From Oceaniglobus trochenteri (GTDB lineage: Bacteria > Pseudomonadota > Alphaproteobacteria > Rhodobacterales > Rhodobacteraceae), in assembly GCF_020529025.1 (NCBI RefSeq), contig NZ_JACNMM010000002.1, positions 737,012 through 801,011 of the forward strand: a stretch of 64,000 nucleotides of DNA, in the 5' to 3' direction. Positions 1-9,037 of the stretch are shown piece after piece. Below the pieces are notes generated by a model, which did not search any database, was not told the origin of the DNA, and worked only from the letters and a program-made list of their open reading frames with translations. A program made the position numbers and the translations under genes. Positions within the stretch are counted from its first letter, which is position 1; every line of letters starts with the position of its first letter.

Positions 1-461
1 CCAGCGTCATCGCCATCGGCGGGGTGCTGGCCCTGATCGGCAATGCCGAAAGGGTGGGTGGCGTTGCCTCGGAGCTGACGCGCATGGATGTTCCCACCTT
101 CATCTGGGAACTGAAGCTGGGGCTGGTGGCGCTGCTGCTGACCAATGCCTTCCTGCGCTTCGTCTGGTCGAACCGCCTGTTCGGTTACAGCGCGGTGGTG
201 ATGGCCGCCGTGCCCAATGCCATCGACGATCCGCTGACCTATCCGCGCGCGGGCCAGGCGGGCGAGTTGAACATCCGCGCCGCCTGGAACTTCAACCGCG
301 GCCTGCGGTCCATGTATTTCTCGCTGGGCGCACTGGCCTGGCTTCTGGGGCCGGTTCCCCTGTTGCTGGCCACGGCGGCGACGGTCTGGATCCTGTGGTC
401 GCGGGAATTCCGCTCGCGCCCGCGCGACATCCTGCTTTCGGTCCCACCCGCGAAACCGTGA
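1..461 (+). CDS. DUF599 family membrane protein (5' truncated by window edge)
   Basis: The reading frame is open from the first bases of the window, so the gene begins upstream; an internal GTG at 24 is only an artificial start. About 153 C-terminal residues are visible. Two or three hydrophobic segments are seen (around LVALLLTNAFLRFVW and the stretch near LGPVPLLLATAATVWIL), and the spacing NRLFGYSAVVMAAVPN followed by NFNRGLRSMYFSLG is what I recall of the DUF599 family of integral inner-membrane proteins. No biochemical function is known to me for the family. It ends 58 bases before the next gene on the same strand. Confidence 0.75.
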   Translation, partial: SVIAIGGVLALIGNAERVGGVASELTRMDVPTFIWELKLGLVALLLTNAFLRFVWSNRLFGYSAVVMAAVPNAIDDPLTYPRAGQAGELNIRAAWNFNRGLRSMYFSLGALAWLLGPVPLLLATAATVWILWSREFRSRPRDILLSVPPAKP

Positions 462-519
462 AGGGCGTGGCGCGGCGAGCCGTGCTACCACGGGGCCAAC
501 ACCACATACGGAGCCTGCG

Positions 520-879
520 ATGAAACTCCATCTCACCCTCGCGACCGCCTTGCTGATCGCCACCCCCGCCCTGTCCGATCCGGCCCAGGTGGAAGGGGTG
601 ACGGCACGCGCCACGGATGCCGGGTGGACCTTCTCGGTCACTCTGCGCCACGGCGACACCGGCTGGGACGACTATGCCGACGGCTGGCGGGTGGAACTGG
701 CCGATGGCACCGTGGCGGGCGAACGCCCCCTCGCCCACCCCCATGAAACGGAACAACCCTTCACACGCTCGCAATCGGGCATCCGGCTGCCCGAGGGCAC
801 CGACCGCGTGTTCATCCGCGCCCGCACGAGCGTGGAAGGCTGGGCGGATGAGGCGACTCCCTTCGATCTTCCGGGCTGA
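520..879 (+). CDS. Small secreted hypothetical protein
   Basis: A 119-residue protein with a clear Sec signal peptide: Lys at position 2, a hydrophobic core LTLATALLIATPAL and a likely cleavage near LS-DP at about residue 20. The mature part, about 100 residues, alternates short hydrophobic and polar stretches and looks like a small beta-sandwich (periplasmic), but I recognise no named domain. ATG at 520 lies 10 bases after GGAG (506-509). It follows the DUF599 gene on the same strand and is followed by an intergenic repeat. Function unknown. Confidence 0.65.
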   Translation: MKLHLTLATALLIATPALSDPAQVEGVTARATDAGWTFSVTLRHGDTGWDDYADGWRVELADGTVAGERPLAHPHETEQPFTRSQSGIRLPEGTDRVFIRARTSVEGWADEATPFDLPG

Positions 880-977
880 CCCGAATGAGGCGCCTTCGGC
901 GCCACGACATTCCCGATTGGCGCCTGTGGCACACTTTCCGTCCAATCTCTGCGCCCATTGACCGCTGCGAGCGAGGG

Positions 978-1010
978 AGCCTCCGGCGGGAGTATTTTTC
1001 GCAAAGAAGA
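978..1010 (+). repeat. Dispersed intergenic repeat, forward copy
   Basis: The core CCTCCGGCGGGAGTATTT is followed by a TTTCGCAAAGAAGA tail. The first half, CCTCCGGCGGGAG, is a near-palindrome. A reverse-oriented copy lies at 26170-26203 and a degenerate one at 8541-8565; all three are intergenic. I know similar elements from Rhodobacteraceae intergenic regions but no assigned function. Confidence 0.7.
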
Positions 1011-1057
1011 AACAGCGGAGCGCATTTAGAAGGCAAGGACCTTGCGGTTGGGACGCG

Positions 1058-3124
1058 TCAGCGGCGCCCCTCGCGCAGCCAGGCCGCCACGCTGAACAGC
1101 GCCGCCAGAAGCAGGAACAGCCAGGCCGAAACCAGCGGGATCACGGTGACATCCGCCGTCAGGTAGGCCCCGCGCGGCGTGATCCCCAGCCAGCCGCGCC
1201 CCGCCGCTGGCCGCCCTTCGCGCACGCGGCGCAGATCGGGCGCGCCATCCTCGATGGACATCACACCGCCGCGTCGCAGATCGACAAGTGGCTGCAACAG
1301 GCTGGCCGAAGCGACGGTCTGCTCGAATTCGCGCGGGGCGGCGGGGCCAAGGGCGATCACCGCCTCCTGTTCCCCCTCGCGCAGACGATAGAGCCCGATT
1401 TCCGGCGCCTGCCATTCCGTCGCGAAGCGCCCCGGCGCGACCTGTTCAAGCTCCAGCGACGTGACGCTGCCATCGGGGGCCGTGATCTCGACATTGCCCA
1501 CGCTGTCGGCAAGCGTGCGGCGCAGGATCGTCATGCGCTGGCCTTCGGCGCTGGCGGTCAGCGCCTCTTCGTCCAGTTCCGGCTCCTTCATCATCCAGTG
1601 GGCCAGGCGGCGCAGCAGTTCCAGTTGCGGCCCGCCCCCTTCGAAGCCCCGCGACCAGAGCCAGGCCTGATCGCTGCCCAAAAGCGCAACCCGCCCCTCG
1701 CCCACCCGGTCAAGCACGAGAAGCGGCGTATCGTTCACCCCCTGCATCACGACCTGGCCTGCCACGGGCGAGAGTTCGATCTGGCGCATCCAGCGCCCCC
1801 AGCCCGGAAGGCCGTCCACCAGCGGCCCTTGCGCGGTGTCCAGCCCCTCGGTCACCGGATGGCGCTGGCCCATGTCGGTCAGGCGCGGCAGGAAGCCCTG
1901 CTCGAAAACGCGGGCGGTGGGTGCGGCGGGCAGGACATCGCCCAGCGGCGAACGATAGATGGAATCCGCCCCGGCGAAATCCGGCCCCGCCGCCACCAGC
2001 ACGGCACCGCCACGCTCGACGTATTGCCTGATGTTGTCGAAGTAGAGCGAGGGCAGGATGCCGCGCCGCTTGTAGCGGTCAAAGACGATCAGGTCGAATT
2101 CGTCGATCTTTTCCAGGAAGAGTTCGCGCGTCGGGAAGGCGATCAGCGACAGCTCGCTCACCGGCACGCCGTCCTGCTTTTCCGGCGGGCGCAGGATGGT
2201 GAAATGCACCAGGTCAACGCTGCTGTCCGATTTCAGAAGGTTGCGCCAGGTCCTCTCGCCCGGGTGCGGCTCGCCGCTCACCAGCAGCACGCGCAGCCGG
2301 TCGCGCACACCGTTGATCTGCACCACGGCGGCATTGTTGCGGTCGGTCAGTTCGCCGTCGATCTCGGGGGTGCTGAACTGGATCACGTTCATCCCGCCAT
2401 GCGACAGGGTGACAGGCAGCTCCAGATCCTCGTTCACCGGCACACGGAAGGTCTGCGTCGCGCCCCCGTCCACGGCGATACGTAGTTCGGCCGCCTCGCT
2501 TGCGGCGCCCGGTACCGCGCCCTGGTCCTCCACCCGCAGGGTCAGGGTCACCGGCTCGTCGATGATGGCGAAGGCCGGGGCGTTGGTGACCACCAGCCGC
2601 CGGTCCCAATCCGTGTCATGCCCGCTCAGCAAGACATGCAGCGGCGCGGGCAGATCCGGCGCCGATTCGACATCGTGCAGCCGCCCGTCGGTCAACAGGA
2701 TCGCCCCGGCCAACCGGGCGCGGGGTTCTTCCGCCATGGCCTCGGACAGCGCGCTCATCAGCAGCGTGCCCTGGTCGCCCGCGCCGTCCCCCAGGCGCAC
2801 CACCCGCAGTTCGGTATTGTCCAGCGAGGCAATCTCGCGCTCGATCGCATCCCTCGCCTCGGCCACCTGGGCCGCACGGTCGGAAATGCCTTGCGACGCG
2901 CTTTCATCCACCACCAGGATCACGATGTCGCTCAGGGGCGTGCGGTCTTCCTGCTGCAACGAAGGATTGGCCAGCGCCACCAGCAGGGCCAGCGCCGCCA
3001 GCCCCCGCAGCCACCACCCCGACAGCCCCCGCCATAGCGAAAGCGCGACGATGCCGCAGGCCAGCGCCGCCAGTCCCGCCAGAACGGCGCGCGAAACAAG
3101 TGGGTCGAAAATCACGCTGTCCAA
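1058..3124 (-). CDS. VWA / class I glutamine-amidotransferase-like membrane protein
   Basis: A 688-residue protein. Two N-terminal membrane segments (about residues 10-30 and 35-55) are followed by a von Willebrand A-like region starting with DIVILVVDESAS, which fits a MIDAS-type DxSxS. Around residues 340-385, the stretch YVERGGAVLVAAGPDFAG resembles the GATase1-like fold found in many membrane proteins of this kind. A last membrane helix precedes the C-terminus. It is the last gene of the MoxR-DUF58-DUF4159 operon, 102 bases downstream of the DUF4159 gene. The start is uncertain: TTG at 3124 sits 7-8 bases after AGGGG; a GTG at 3115 is an alternative. The role is likely in envelope or periplasmic quality control, by analogy with Bat-type operons (inference). 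Confidence 0.75.
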   Translation of the reverse strand: MDSVIFDPLVSRAVLAGLAALACGIVALSLWRGLSGWWLRGLAALALLVALANPSLQQEDRTPLSDIVILVVDESASQGISDRAAQVAEARDAIEREIASLDNTELRVVRLGDGAGDQGTLLMSALSEAMAEEPRARLAGAILLTDGRLHDVESAPDLPAPLHVLLSGHDTDWDRRLVVTNAPAFAIIDEPVTLTLRVEDQGAVPGAASEAAELRIAVDGGATQTFRVPVNEDLELPVTLSHGGMNVIQFSTPEIDGELTDRNNAAVVQINGVRDRLRVLLVSGEPHPGERTWRNLLKSDSSVDLVHFTILRPPEKQDGVPVSELSLIAFPTRELFLEKIDEFDLIVFDRYKRRGILPSLYFDNIRQYVERGGAVLVAAGPDFAGADSIYRSPLGDVLPAAPTARVFEQGFLPRLTDMGQRHPVTEGLDTAQGPLVDGLPGWGRWMRQIELSPVAGQVVMQGVNDTPLLVLDRVGEGRVALLGSDQAWLWSRGFEGGGPQLELLRRLAHWMMKEPELDEEALTASAEGQRMTILRRTLADSVGNVEITAPDGSVTSLELEQVAPGRFATEWQAPEIGLYRLREGEQEAVIALGPAAPREFEQTVASASLLQPLVDLRRGGVMSIEDGAPDLRRVREGRPAAGRGWLGITPRGAYLTADVTVIPLVSAWLFLLLAALFSVAAWLREGRR

Positions 3125-3140
3125 GTCACGCCCCTATCTT

Positions 3141-3197
3141 TGGTCGGAAAATATCCTCGGGGGGGGGCGCGAAGCGACGGGGGGCAGACAGCCCCCC
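3141..3197. repeat. Intergenic GC-rich repeat with hairpin
   Basis: The segment begins with GGAAAATATCCTCGG, runs into nine consecutive G (3159-3167) and ends with the inverted repeat GGGGGGC-AGACA-GCCCCCC (3179-3197). It fills the gap between the DUF4159 gene and the following membrane protein. There is no T-tract after the hairpin on the minus strand, so a classical terminator is unlikely. The AAATATCCTCGG motif resembles another common intergenic word of Rhodobacteraceae. Confidence 0.45.
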
Positions 3198-3226
3198 TGC
3201 CCCGCCCGCCGCAGGCGCACCCCCGC

Positions 3227-5980
3227 TCATTGTCCCAACCGGTCCAGCAGGGCCGGTACGTGCACCTGGTCGGATTTGTAGTTGCCCGTCAGCACATGCA
3301 TGATCAGGTTGACGCCGAACCGCAGCGCGATCTCGCGTTGGCGTTCGCCCGCATAGCCCCGCCCGACCGGGAACATCCGGTTGCCCCGTTCATCCACGGC
3401 CCAGGCGGCGGCCCAGTCGTTGCCGCCGATCACCACCGGCGTGACGTTGTCGTTGAGGTTGCGGAAGGGCATGCCGTCCACGGTCTGGGCATCGGGGGGC
3501 GCCGCCTCGACCCAAACGTCACGGCTGGCGTGGCGGCCCGGGAAATCCTGCAACAGGTAGAAGGTGCGTGTCAGAACGTGATCGCCCGGAATCGGCTCCA
3601 GTGGCGGGATGTCGAGGGCCCGCGCCAGTTGCTGAAGCTTGCGCCCGTTCGCCGATCCGCCGCCGAATTGCGCGACATCCCCGTCGCGGGTGTCGAACAG
3701 GATCATGCCGCCGGTGCGCAGGTAGGTGTTCAACCGACCGTAAGCCTCCTGGCTGGGCAGCGGCTGATCGGGGGTGACCGGCCAGTAGAGGAAGGGAAAG
3801 AACGACAGTTCGTCGGTTTCAAGGTTCACGGCGATGGGTTCGGCGGGTTCGATCGAGGTGCGCGAAAACAGGGTGTCGGACAAGCCGCGCAACCCGGCCT
3901 GGGCGATCCGGTCCAGTTGGGCGTCGCCGGTCACCACATGGGCCAGCACAACCTCCGAAGTCGCGTCCAGCGCAAAGTCGTCCTCCTGCGCCTGGCTGTC
4001 CTGCGGCGCCGCCAGAAGCAGCGCCAGCACCAGCGTCGCCGCCCGCGCCCCCGTCAGGCGCCCCGCAATCCAGAGCGAGGCGAGCACATCCAGCGCCAAC
4101 AGCGTCACCGCCAGCGACAGCAGCGCCCCCTTCAGCGCGGTTTCCCGCGTCAGCGCCAGCCCCTCGACCGGAATCCGGTCGGGCCAGACGGTGGGGGCCA
4201 GTTCGGTCTCCTGCGATACCACGTTCAGCGCGATGCGCCGATCCTCGCCGGCATAGAGCCCCGGCGGCGTGGCGGCCGAGGGGACGGCCGCGGCCAGCGC
4301 CCCGCCCTCGATCCCGGGCAGGGTGCCTGCGTCCTCAATCTGGCCAAAGGCGTTCATCACCACGTCGGGCGACCAGGTGGTGCCTTCCAGATCCTGGGTG
4401 CTGGGGCGTGCGGGGCGGGTGGAAACGGCCAGCCGCTCCAGCATCTGCACGAACAGGCCCGAAAGCGGCAGGGTCGACCATTCGGCATTGGCGGTGACAT
4501 GGAACAGCACCACCTGCCCCTGCCCGATGCGCTTGCGCGTGACCAGGGGTGTGCCATCGGCCAGGGCGGCGATCACCCGGTCGGCCAGGGCCGGGTCGGG
4601 CTGGGCCATCACCTGGGCGTTCACCGTCACGTCCTCGGGCACCGCAAGCCCGAAGAAGGGTGAACCTTCGCCAAAGGCGCGCAGCCCCTTGGGTTCACCC
4701 CAGCTCATCGCGCCGCCCACGCTGCGCCCGCCCGCCCGCAGGCGCACCGGCATCAGGGGGTCTTCGGCATCGCGGCTGATGTCGCTGGCGGCCAGGCGGG
4801 GGCCGGCAAAGCGCAACAGCAACCCGCCCTGGTCCACCCAGTCCTCGATGGCCGACGCCTCATCCGCCGTCACCGTGGCCACGTCAGCCAGAACGATCAC
4901 ATCGGGGTTGGCCAACAGCACATCGTCGAGCGATCCGTCGATCAGGTCGGCGGTCGGCTCCAGCGCCTGTTCCAGGTAATGGGTGGGCGAAAGAAGCTGC
5001 AACGCTTCGCGGTCGTCCCTCCCCGAAATCAGCGCCACCTCGCGCCGTTTCAGCCCGTCGTCGGTCAGGGACACGGCCCCGGCAGAGCGTACGCCGTCGA
5101 TCTGGAATCGGGTGATCCGGTTGCGCAACTCGGGCGGCAGCGACAGCGCCAGGTCGGCGCCGGTTTCGCCTTCGCCGAAGGTCATGGTGGCGCGGGCCAG
5201 TTCCCGCTCCACCCCGTTCGGGTCAAGGCCATAACCGCTCACCTCGACCTGCTGCTCGGGGCCTTCCGCCGCGCGCAGGGCCGACAGGGCAATCGCCCCA
5301 TCCTCGAACCGCGCCGGGGCCAGCGCCAGCACAGGGCGCGGGCTTTCGAACACGCGCACGGGTCCGCGATCCTCCAGCAGGGTCAGCAGGTCCGCGCGCC
5401 ACGGCTGGTTCAGCCCGTCCGACATCCACAGCGTCTCGAACCCGCCCGACAGGGTTTCGCCCCAGGCCAGGACGGCCGCGCCATCCGCCGCCCAGGGTTT
5501 CGGCGTCAGGCTGGGCAGGCGATTGGACCAGGCATCGGCCGCCTGGAACGGCAGGCCGTCGGCGGGCAGATCGGTCAGCGTCACCACTGCCGCCGCCCTG
5601 CCATCGCGGCCCGCCTCGTCCAGCGCGCCGGCGATCCGGTCCACCCGGCGCGGCCAGTCGCGGGCATCGGCCCAGGTCCCGTCCACGACGATCAGCAGCG
5701 GCCCCGTTCCCGGCACCCGGTCATCGGGGTTCAGAAGCGGTCCGGCAAAGCCGACGATCACCGCCGCGACGGCCAGCGTGCGCAGCAGCAGCAACCACCA
5801 GGGCGTCTTGTCGCTTTGCTGATCGTCGTCCTTCAACCCCAGCAAAAGCGCCACACCCGGAAACCGCCGCCGCACCGGCGCCGGGGGCACCGCCCGCAGC
5901 AACAGCCACAGCACCGGCAAGGCGACAAGCCCCAGCAAAAGCCAAGGCGTGGTGAATCCTATGCCTGCAAGGGTGAACAT
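3227..5980 (-). CDS. BatA-domain / DUF4159 membrane protein
   Basis: A 917-residue protein. The first 85 residues carry two membrane helices and the FTTPWLLLGLVALPVLWLLL start typical of the BatA (aerotolerance regulator N-terminal) domain. A long extracytoplasmic-type region follows, then a pair of hydrophobic segments near residues 620-665, then a C-terminal DUF4159 domain of about 215 residues (region containing LRTGGMILFDTRDG). Its ATG overlaps the DUF58 stop codon by one base (TGATG), indicating translational coupling. The DUF4159 domain is of unknown function. Together with MoxR and DUF58 neighbours it forms a Bat-like operon, probably acting at the inner membrane/periplasm in stress or envelope homeostasis (inference). 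Confidence 0.88.
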   Translation of the reverse strand: MFTLAGIGFTTPWLLLGLVALPVLWLLLRAVPPAPVRRRFPGVALLLGLKDDDQQSDKTPWWLLLLRTLAVAAVIVGFAGPLLNPDDRVPGTGPLLIVVDGTWADARDWPRRVDRIAGALDEAGRDGRAAAVVTLTDLPADGLPFQAADAWSNRLPSLTPKPWAADGAAVLAWGETLSGGFETLWMSDGLNQPWRADLLTLLEDRGPVRVFESPRPVLALAPARFEDGAIALSALRAAEGPEQQVEVSGYGLDPNGVERELARATMTFGEGETGADLALSLPPELRNRITRFQIDGVRSAGAVSLTDDGLKRREVALISGRDDREALQLLSPTHYLEQALEPTADLIDGSLDDVLLANPDVIVLADVATVTADEASAIEDWVDQGGLLLRFAGPRLAASDISRDAEDPLMPVRLRAGGRSVGGAMSWGEPKGLRAFGEGSPFFGLAVPEDVTVNAQVMAQPDPALADRVIAALADGTPLVTRKRIGQGQVVLFHVTANAEWSTLPLSGLFVQMLERLAVSTRPARPSTQDLEGTTWSPDVVMNAFGQIEDAGTLPGIEGGALAAAVPSAATPPGLYAGEDRRIALNVVSQETELAPTVWPDRIPVEGLALTRETALKGALLSLAVTLLALDVLASLWIAGRLTGARAATLVLALLLAAPQDSQAQEDDFALDATSEVVLAHVVTGDAQLDRIAQAGLRGLSDTLFSRTSIEPAEPIAVNLETDELSFFPFLYWPVTPDQPLPSQEAYGRLNTYLRTGGMILFDTRDGDVAQFGGGSANGRKLQQLARALDIPPLEPIPGDHVLTRTFYLLQDFPGRHASRDVWVEAAPPDAQTVDGMPFRNLNDNVTPVVIGGNDWAAAWAVDERGNRMFPVGRGYAGERQREIALRFGVNLIMHVLTGNYKSDQVHVPALLDRLGQ

Positions 5981-6855
5981 CAGTGATCATGCTCCAGGGC
6001 GCCATAAAGCCACAACAGGGCCGAAGCCGCGCCCTGACCGGTGTGATGGCAGTGATATTGCCAGCCTGTAGCGCGGGCCAGATCGCGCAGCATCGCCTTG
6101 CGCGCCGTCAGCCGTTCAAGATACCGGTCGCGCAGATCCCCCGCCTTCAGCGTCTCGTGACGGAGCGAGCCGCCGACGGATTCGAACACGGTTCGCCCGT
6201 CGAAGGGAAAGGCCTCTTCCTGCGGATCGAGAACCTGGAGGATCGCCCCCTTCACGCCGCGATCCGCGGCCTTGGTCAGGGCCGCCGTCACCGGCGCCGG
6301 GTCACCCAGGAAATCCGACACGAACAGCGCGCGCGACCGGGGCAGCATGCCCCGCGCCTCGGGCGCGCCGTAATCGGGGGCGTTGTCGTCCCGAGACAGG
6401 GCCGTGGCCAGCCGCAGCAGTTGTACCGGCCCCGAACGGGGCGGCAGACCCAGGCCCGAAAGCCCCACCCGCTCGCCCCCCCGCACCAGCAGGATCGCCA
6501 GCGCCATGGCCAGCAGCCGCGCGCGCGCGGCCTTGGGCGGCAGGCCCTGGTCCGAGGAAAAATCCATGCTGCGGGCATTGTCGACCCACAGCAGGACGGA
6601 TTGCGCCGCCTGCCATTCCTTTTCCTGCACGAAATGCGCATCGCTGCGCCCCGAGCGGCGCCAGTCGATGGCGCGCGCCTCGTCCCCCGGCATCACCGGG
6701 CGGTATTGCCAGAACTCATCGCCCATCCCGGCGCGCCTGCGCCCATGGGCGCCCAGCACCACCGACTGCGCCAGATGCTGGGCATCCGCCAGCAGCGGCG
6801 GCAGCGGTGCGGCAAGCCCTTCGGCAGAAGCGCGGAGATCGGCGGCCTGGCTCAC
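5980..6855 (-). CDS. DUF58 domain-containing protein
   Basis: A 291-residue cytoplasmic protein. The segment GRRRAGMGDEFWQYRPVMPG followed by DEARAIDWRRSGRSD (about residues 38-75) is the DUF58 signature. The downstream part resembles a VWA-like fold with LLWVDNARSMDFSSD where MIDAS-type acidic and serine residues would lie. It starts with GTG at 6855 overlapping the moxR stop by four bases (GTGA) and ends overlapping the next gene. DUF58 proteins are nearly always encoded next to MoxR ATPases and are thought to be their partners or substrates; the exact reaction is unknown. Confidence 0.9.
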   Translation of the reverse strand: MSQAADLRASAEGLAAPLPPLLADAQHLAQSVVLGAHGRRRAGMGDEFWQYRPVMPGDEARAIDWRRSGRSDAHFVQEKEWQAAQSVLLWVDNARSMDFSSDQGLPPKAARARLLAMALAILLVRGGERVGLSGLGLPPRSGPVQLLRLATALSRDDNAPDYGAPEARGMLPRSRALFVSDFLGDPAPVTAALTKAADRGVKGAILQVLDPQEEAFPFDGRTVFESVGGSLRHETLKAGDLRDRYLERLTARKAMLRDLARATGWQYHCHHTGQGAASALLWLYGALEHDH

Positions 6856-7859
6856 GCGGCGGCCTCGCTGCGGGTCACCTGGGCGGTGACATCGGCAATG
6901 ACACGGGCAAGGCTTTCGCCCCGCGCCCGTGCCGCAAAGGTCAGCGCCATGCGGTGGCTGAGGACCGGACCCGCCATGGCCGCCACATCGTCGATCGACG
7001 GCGCCAGCCGCCCGTCAAGCAGGGCGCGCGCCCGCACCGTCAGCATCAGCGCCTGCGCGGCCCGCGGCCCCGGCCCCCAGCCAACCGCGCCGCGCACCGA
7101 ATCCGGCGCGCTGGCATCCTCGGGGCGACAGGCGCGCACCAGGTCGAGGATCGATTCGACCACCGTCTCGCCCACCGGCATCCGCCGCAGCAGCGTTTGC
7201 GCCGCCAGAAGCTCGGGCGCGGTGAAGACGGCGACGGCCTCGGCCTCTTCCACGCCGGTGGTGGCGATCAGGATGTCACGTTCGGTCGCGCGGTCAGGGT
7301 AAGGCACATCGATCTGCACCAGGAAGCGGTCAAGCTGCGCCTCGGGAAGTGGATAGGTCCCCTCCTGCTCGATCGGGTTCTGGGTGGCCAGAACGTGGAA
7401 GGGCGGCGCCAGGGCATGGGGCTGGCCGGCGATGGTGACGGATTTCTCCTGCATGGCCTGCAACAGCGCCGATTGCGTGCGCGGGCTGGCGCGGTTGATC
7501 TCGTCCGCCAGCAAAAGCTGGCAGAACACCGGCCCCTGGATGAACCGGAAGGCGCGGCTGCCATCGGGCGCGGTTTCCAGAACCTCCGAGCCCAGGATGT
7601 CGGCCGGCATCAGGTCGGGGGTGAACTGCACCCGCGCGCCGTCCAGCCCCATCACTGTCGAAAGCGTATCCACCAGCCGCGTCTTGCCCAGCCCCGGCAG
7701 CCCGATCAGCAACCCGTGCCCGCCACACAGAAGCGCCGAAAGCACCAGGTCGACAACCTGCCCCTGCCCGATGAAGCGGCGGGTGATGCTGTCCTTGGCC
7801 TGGCCCAGCTTTTCGCCCAGTGTCTCGATCTCAGCGATCAGCGTGTCGGCCTCGGCCAT
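6852..7859 (-). CDS. MoxR family AAA+ ATPase
   Basis: A 335-residue AAA+ ATPase of the MoxR branch. Visible motifs are Walker A LIGLPGLGKTRLV (around residues 55-67), Walker B LLADEINRASPRTQSALLQA (around 120), and sensor-type ATQNPIEQEGTYPLPEAQLDRF. MoxR proteins are chaperone-like ATPases that act on VWA-domain partners; here the three downstream genes supply DUF58 and VWA-like proteins. ATG at 7859 lies 7 bases after GGAG. It is the first gene of a four-gene minus-strand operon, divergent from the DUF1285 gene with 58 bases between them, which must hold both promoters. Confidence 0.93.
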   Translation of the reverse strand: MAEADTLIAEIETLGEKLGQAKDSITRRFIGQGQVVDLVLSALLCGGHGLLIGLPGLGKTRLVDTLSTVMGLDGARVQFTPDLMPADILGSEVLETAPDGSRAFRFIQGPVFCQLLLADEINRASPRTQSALLQAMQEKSVTIAGQPHALAPPFHVLATQNPIEQEGTYPLPEAQLDRFLVQIDVPYPDRATERDILIATTGVEEAEAVAVFTAPELLAAQTLLRRMPVGETVVESILDLVRACRPEDASAPDSVRGAVGWGPGPRAAQALMLTVRARALLDGRLAPSIDDVAAMAGPVLSHRMALTFAARARGESLARVIADVTAQVTRSEAAA

Positions 7860-7917
7860 GACATTACTCCGTGAATGACTATGTAGTTGTTAGACAGACC
7901 TATCGTGACGGCGACAA

Positions 7918-8520
7918 ATGGCAAAAGCAATGAGTGGACAAAACATCGTGACCCCCAATGCCGAAGGCATCGCCGCCAGCGCGCGCGCCGCCTCGAAAAA
8001 AGGCGGATTGCCGCCGGTTCACCTCTGGGATCCGCCCTTCTGCGGCGATCTCGACATCCGCATCGCCCGCGACGGCACATGGTATTACCTCGGCACGCCC
8101 ATCGGGCGCAAACGCCTGGTGCGGCTGTTCTCGACCATCCTCAAGCGCGAGGGCGATTCCCATTTCCTGGTGACCCCGGTCGAAAAGGTGGGAATCACTG
8201 TCGATGACGCCCCCTTCGTCGCCGTCGATTTCACCGTGGCGGGCGAAGGCCGCGATCAGGCGATCACCTTCGAAACCAATCTCGGCGACAGCGTGACCGC
8301 CGGCCCCGATCACCCGATCCGCGTGCTGCGCGACGACAACAGCGACGAACCTTCGCCCTATGTCATGGTGCGCGGCGGGATGGAGGCGCTGATCGACCGC
8401 AAGAGCTTCTATCGCCTCGTGGACCTGGGCGAAGCCACTTGCCACGAGGGGCGCGACTGGTTCGGGCTCTGGTCTCAGGGGGCCTTCTTCCCGATGATTC
8501 CCCTGGCCGAACTCGGCTGA
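7918..8520 (+). CDS. DUF1285 domain-containing protein
   Basis: A 200-residue soluble protein. The stretch PPVHLWDPPFCGDLDIRIARDGTW is split here as PPVHLWDPPFCGDLDI and RIARDGTWYYLGTPIGR; together with LVRLFSTILKREGD it marks DUF1285 (PF06938). Family members have a known fold but no assigned activity. The start at 7918 has no strong ribosome site; an in-frame ATG at 7930 is an alternative. It is divergent from moxR, an arrangement I recall as common in the family, and convergent with the lectin gene downstream. Confidence 0.85.
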   Translation: MAKAMSGQNIVTPNAEGIAASARAASKKGGLPPVHLWDPPFCGDLDIRIARDGTWYYLGTPIGRKRLVRLFSTILKREGDSHFLVTPVEKVGITVDDAPFVAVDFTVAGEGRDQAITFETNLGDSVTAGPDHPIRVLRDDNSDEPSPYVMVRGGMEALIDRKSFYRLVDLGEATCHEGRDWFGLWSQGAFFPMIPLAELG

Positions 8521-8540
8521 GGGGCGGCGCGAACCGCCCA

Positions 8541-8565
8541 TTCTTTCTTGCCTGAAATACTCACT
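8541..8565 (-). repeat. Dispersed intergenic repeat, degenerate copy
   Basis: TTCTTTCTTGCCTGAAATAC followed by TCACTG matches the tail half of the reverse-oriented repeat at 26170-26203 (tcttgccc-gaaatactc), but the CCGCCGGAGG half is lost. It lies between two convergent genes. Confidence 0.5.
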
Positions 8566-8591
8566 GCGCGACGCCGCAACCCGAACTGCCG

Positions 8592-8942
8592 TCAATCGAT
8601 CTGCCAGTCGTCCTCGTCGATCACCTGCCCCATGGCAGTCCAGTCGGCGCGCACACGTGCAATGCGGGTATCCCCCCAGGTGCGGAAGACGATCCAGAAA
8701 CCCTCCGGCCCGACGCGGTTGAACGACAGGTCGGCGCGGGGGTTCGTGGCCTGGTCCATGTCCCACATCGACATCGACAGCTGCACCACCGGAGGGTCAC
8801 GGAAGGCTTCGGCAAAGCGGACCTCGCGCTGCAATTCGCGCTCGCCCTCGCCTGTCCACATCTGGCCGTTGTCCTTGTAGTCGGAAAACAGCACAAGCGA
8901 TCCCTGTTGAACCCCAAGGTAACGGGCATCCATCCGCCGCAT
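8592..8942 (-). CDS. H-type lectin domain protein
   Basis: A 116-residue protein without signal peptide. The sequence WTGEGERELQREVRF, the PPVVQLSMSMWDMD stretch and GFWIVFRTWGDTRIARVRADW fit the H-type lectin (Helix pomatia agglutinin-like, PF09458) beta-sandwich. Such domains bind N-acetylgalactosamine-type sugars in eukaryotes; the role of single-domain bacterial cytoplasmic versions is unknown. The ATG at 8942 is supported by GGAGG seven bases upstream. It lies downstream of atpC but behind a terminator (8987-9019), so it probably has its own promoter or depends on read-through. Confidence 0.8.
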   Translation of the reverse strand: MRRMDARYLGVQQGSLVLFSDYKDNGQMWTGEGERELQREVRFAEAFRDPPVVQLSMSMWDMDQATNPRADLSFNRVGPEGFWIVFRTWGDTRIARVRADWTAMGQVIDEDDWQID

Positions 8943-8986
8943 GGCTCATCCTCCTCTTGGTACGGGTTGGCCATGGGCCGGACACG

Positions 8987-9019
8987 CAAAAGGCCCCACG
9001 GAGATCCGGGGGCCTTTCC
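8987..9019 (-). terminator. Rho-independent terminator of the atp operon
   Basis: The 9-bp perfect stem AAAGGCCCC (8989-8997) / GGGGCCTTT (9009-9017) is followed on the minus strand by TTTTGC. It lies 20 bases after the atpC stop codon. Confidence 0.85.
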
Positions 9020-9037
9020 TGCGTCGGGCGGGGCCGA

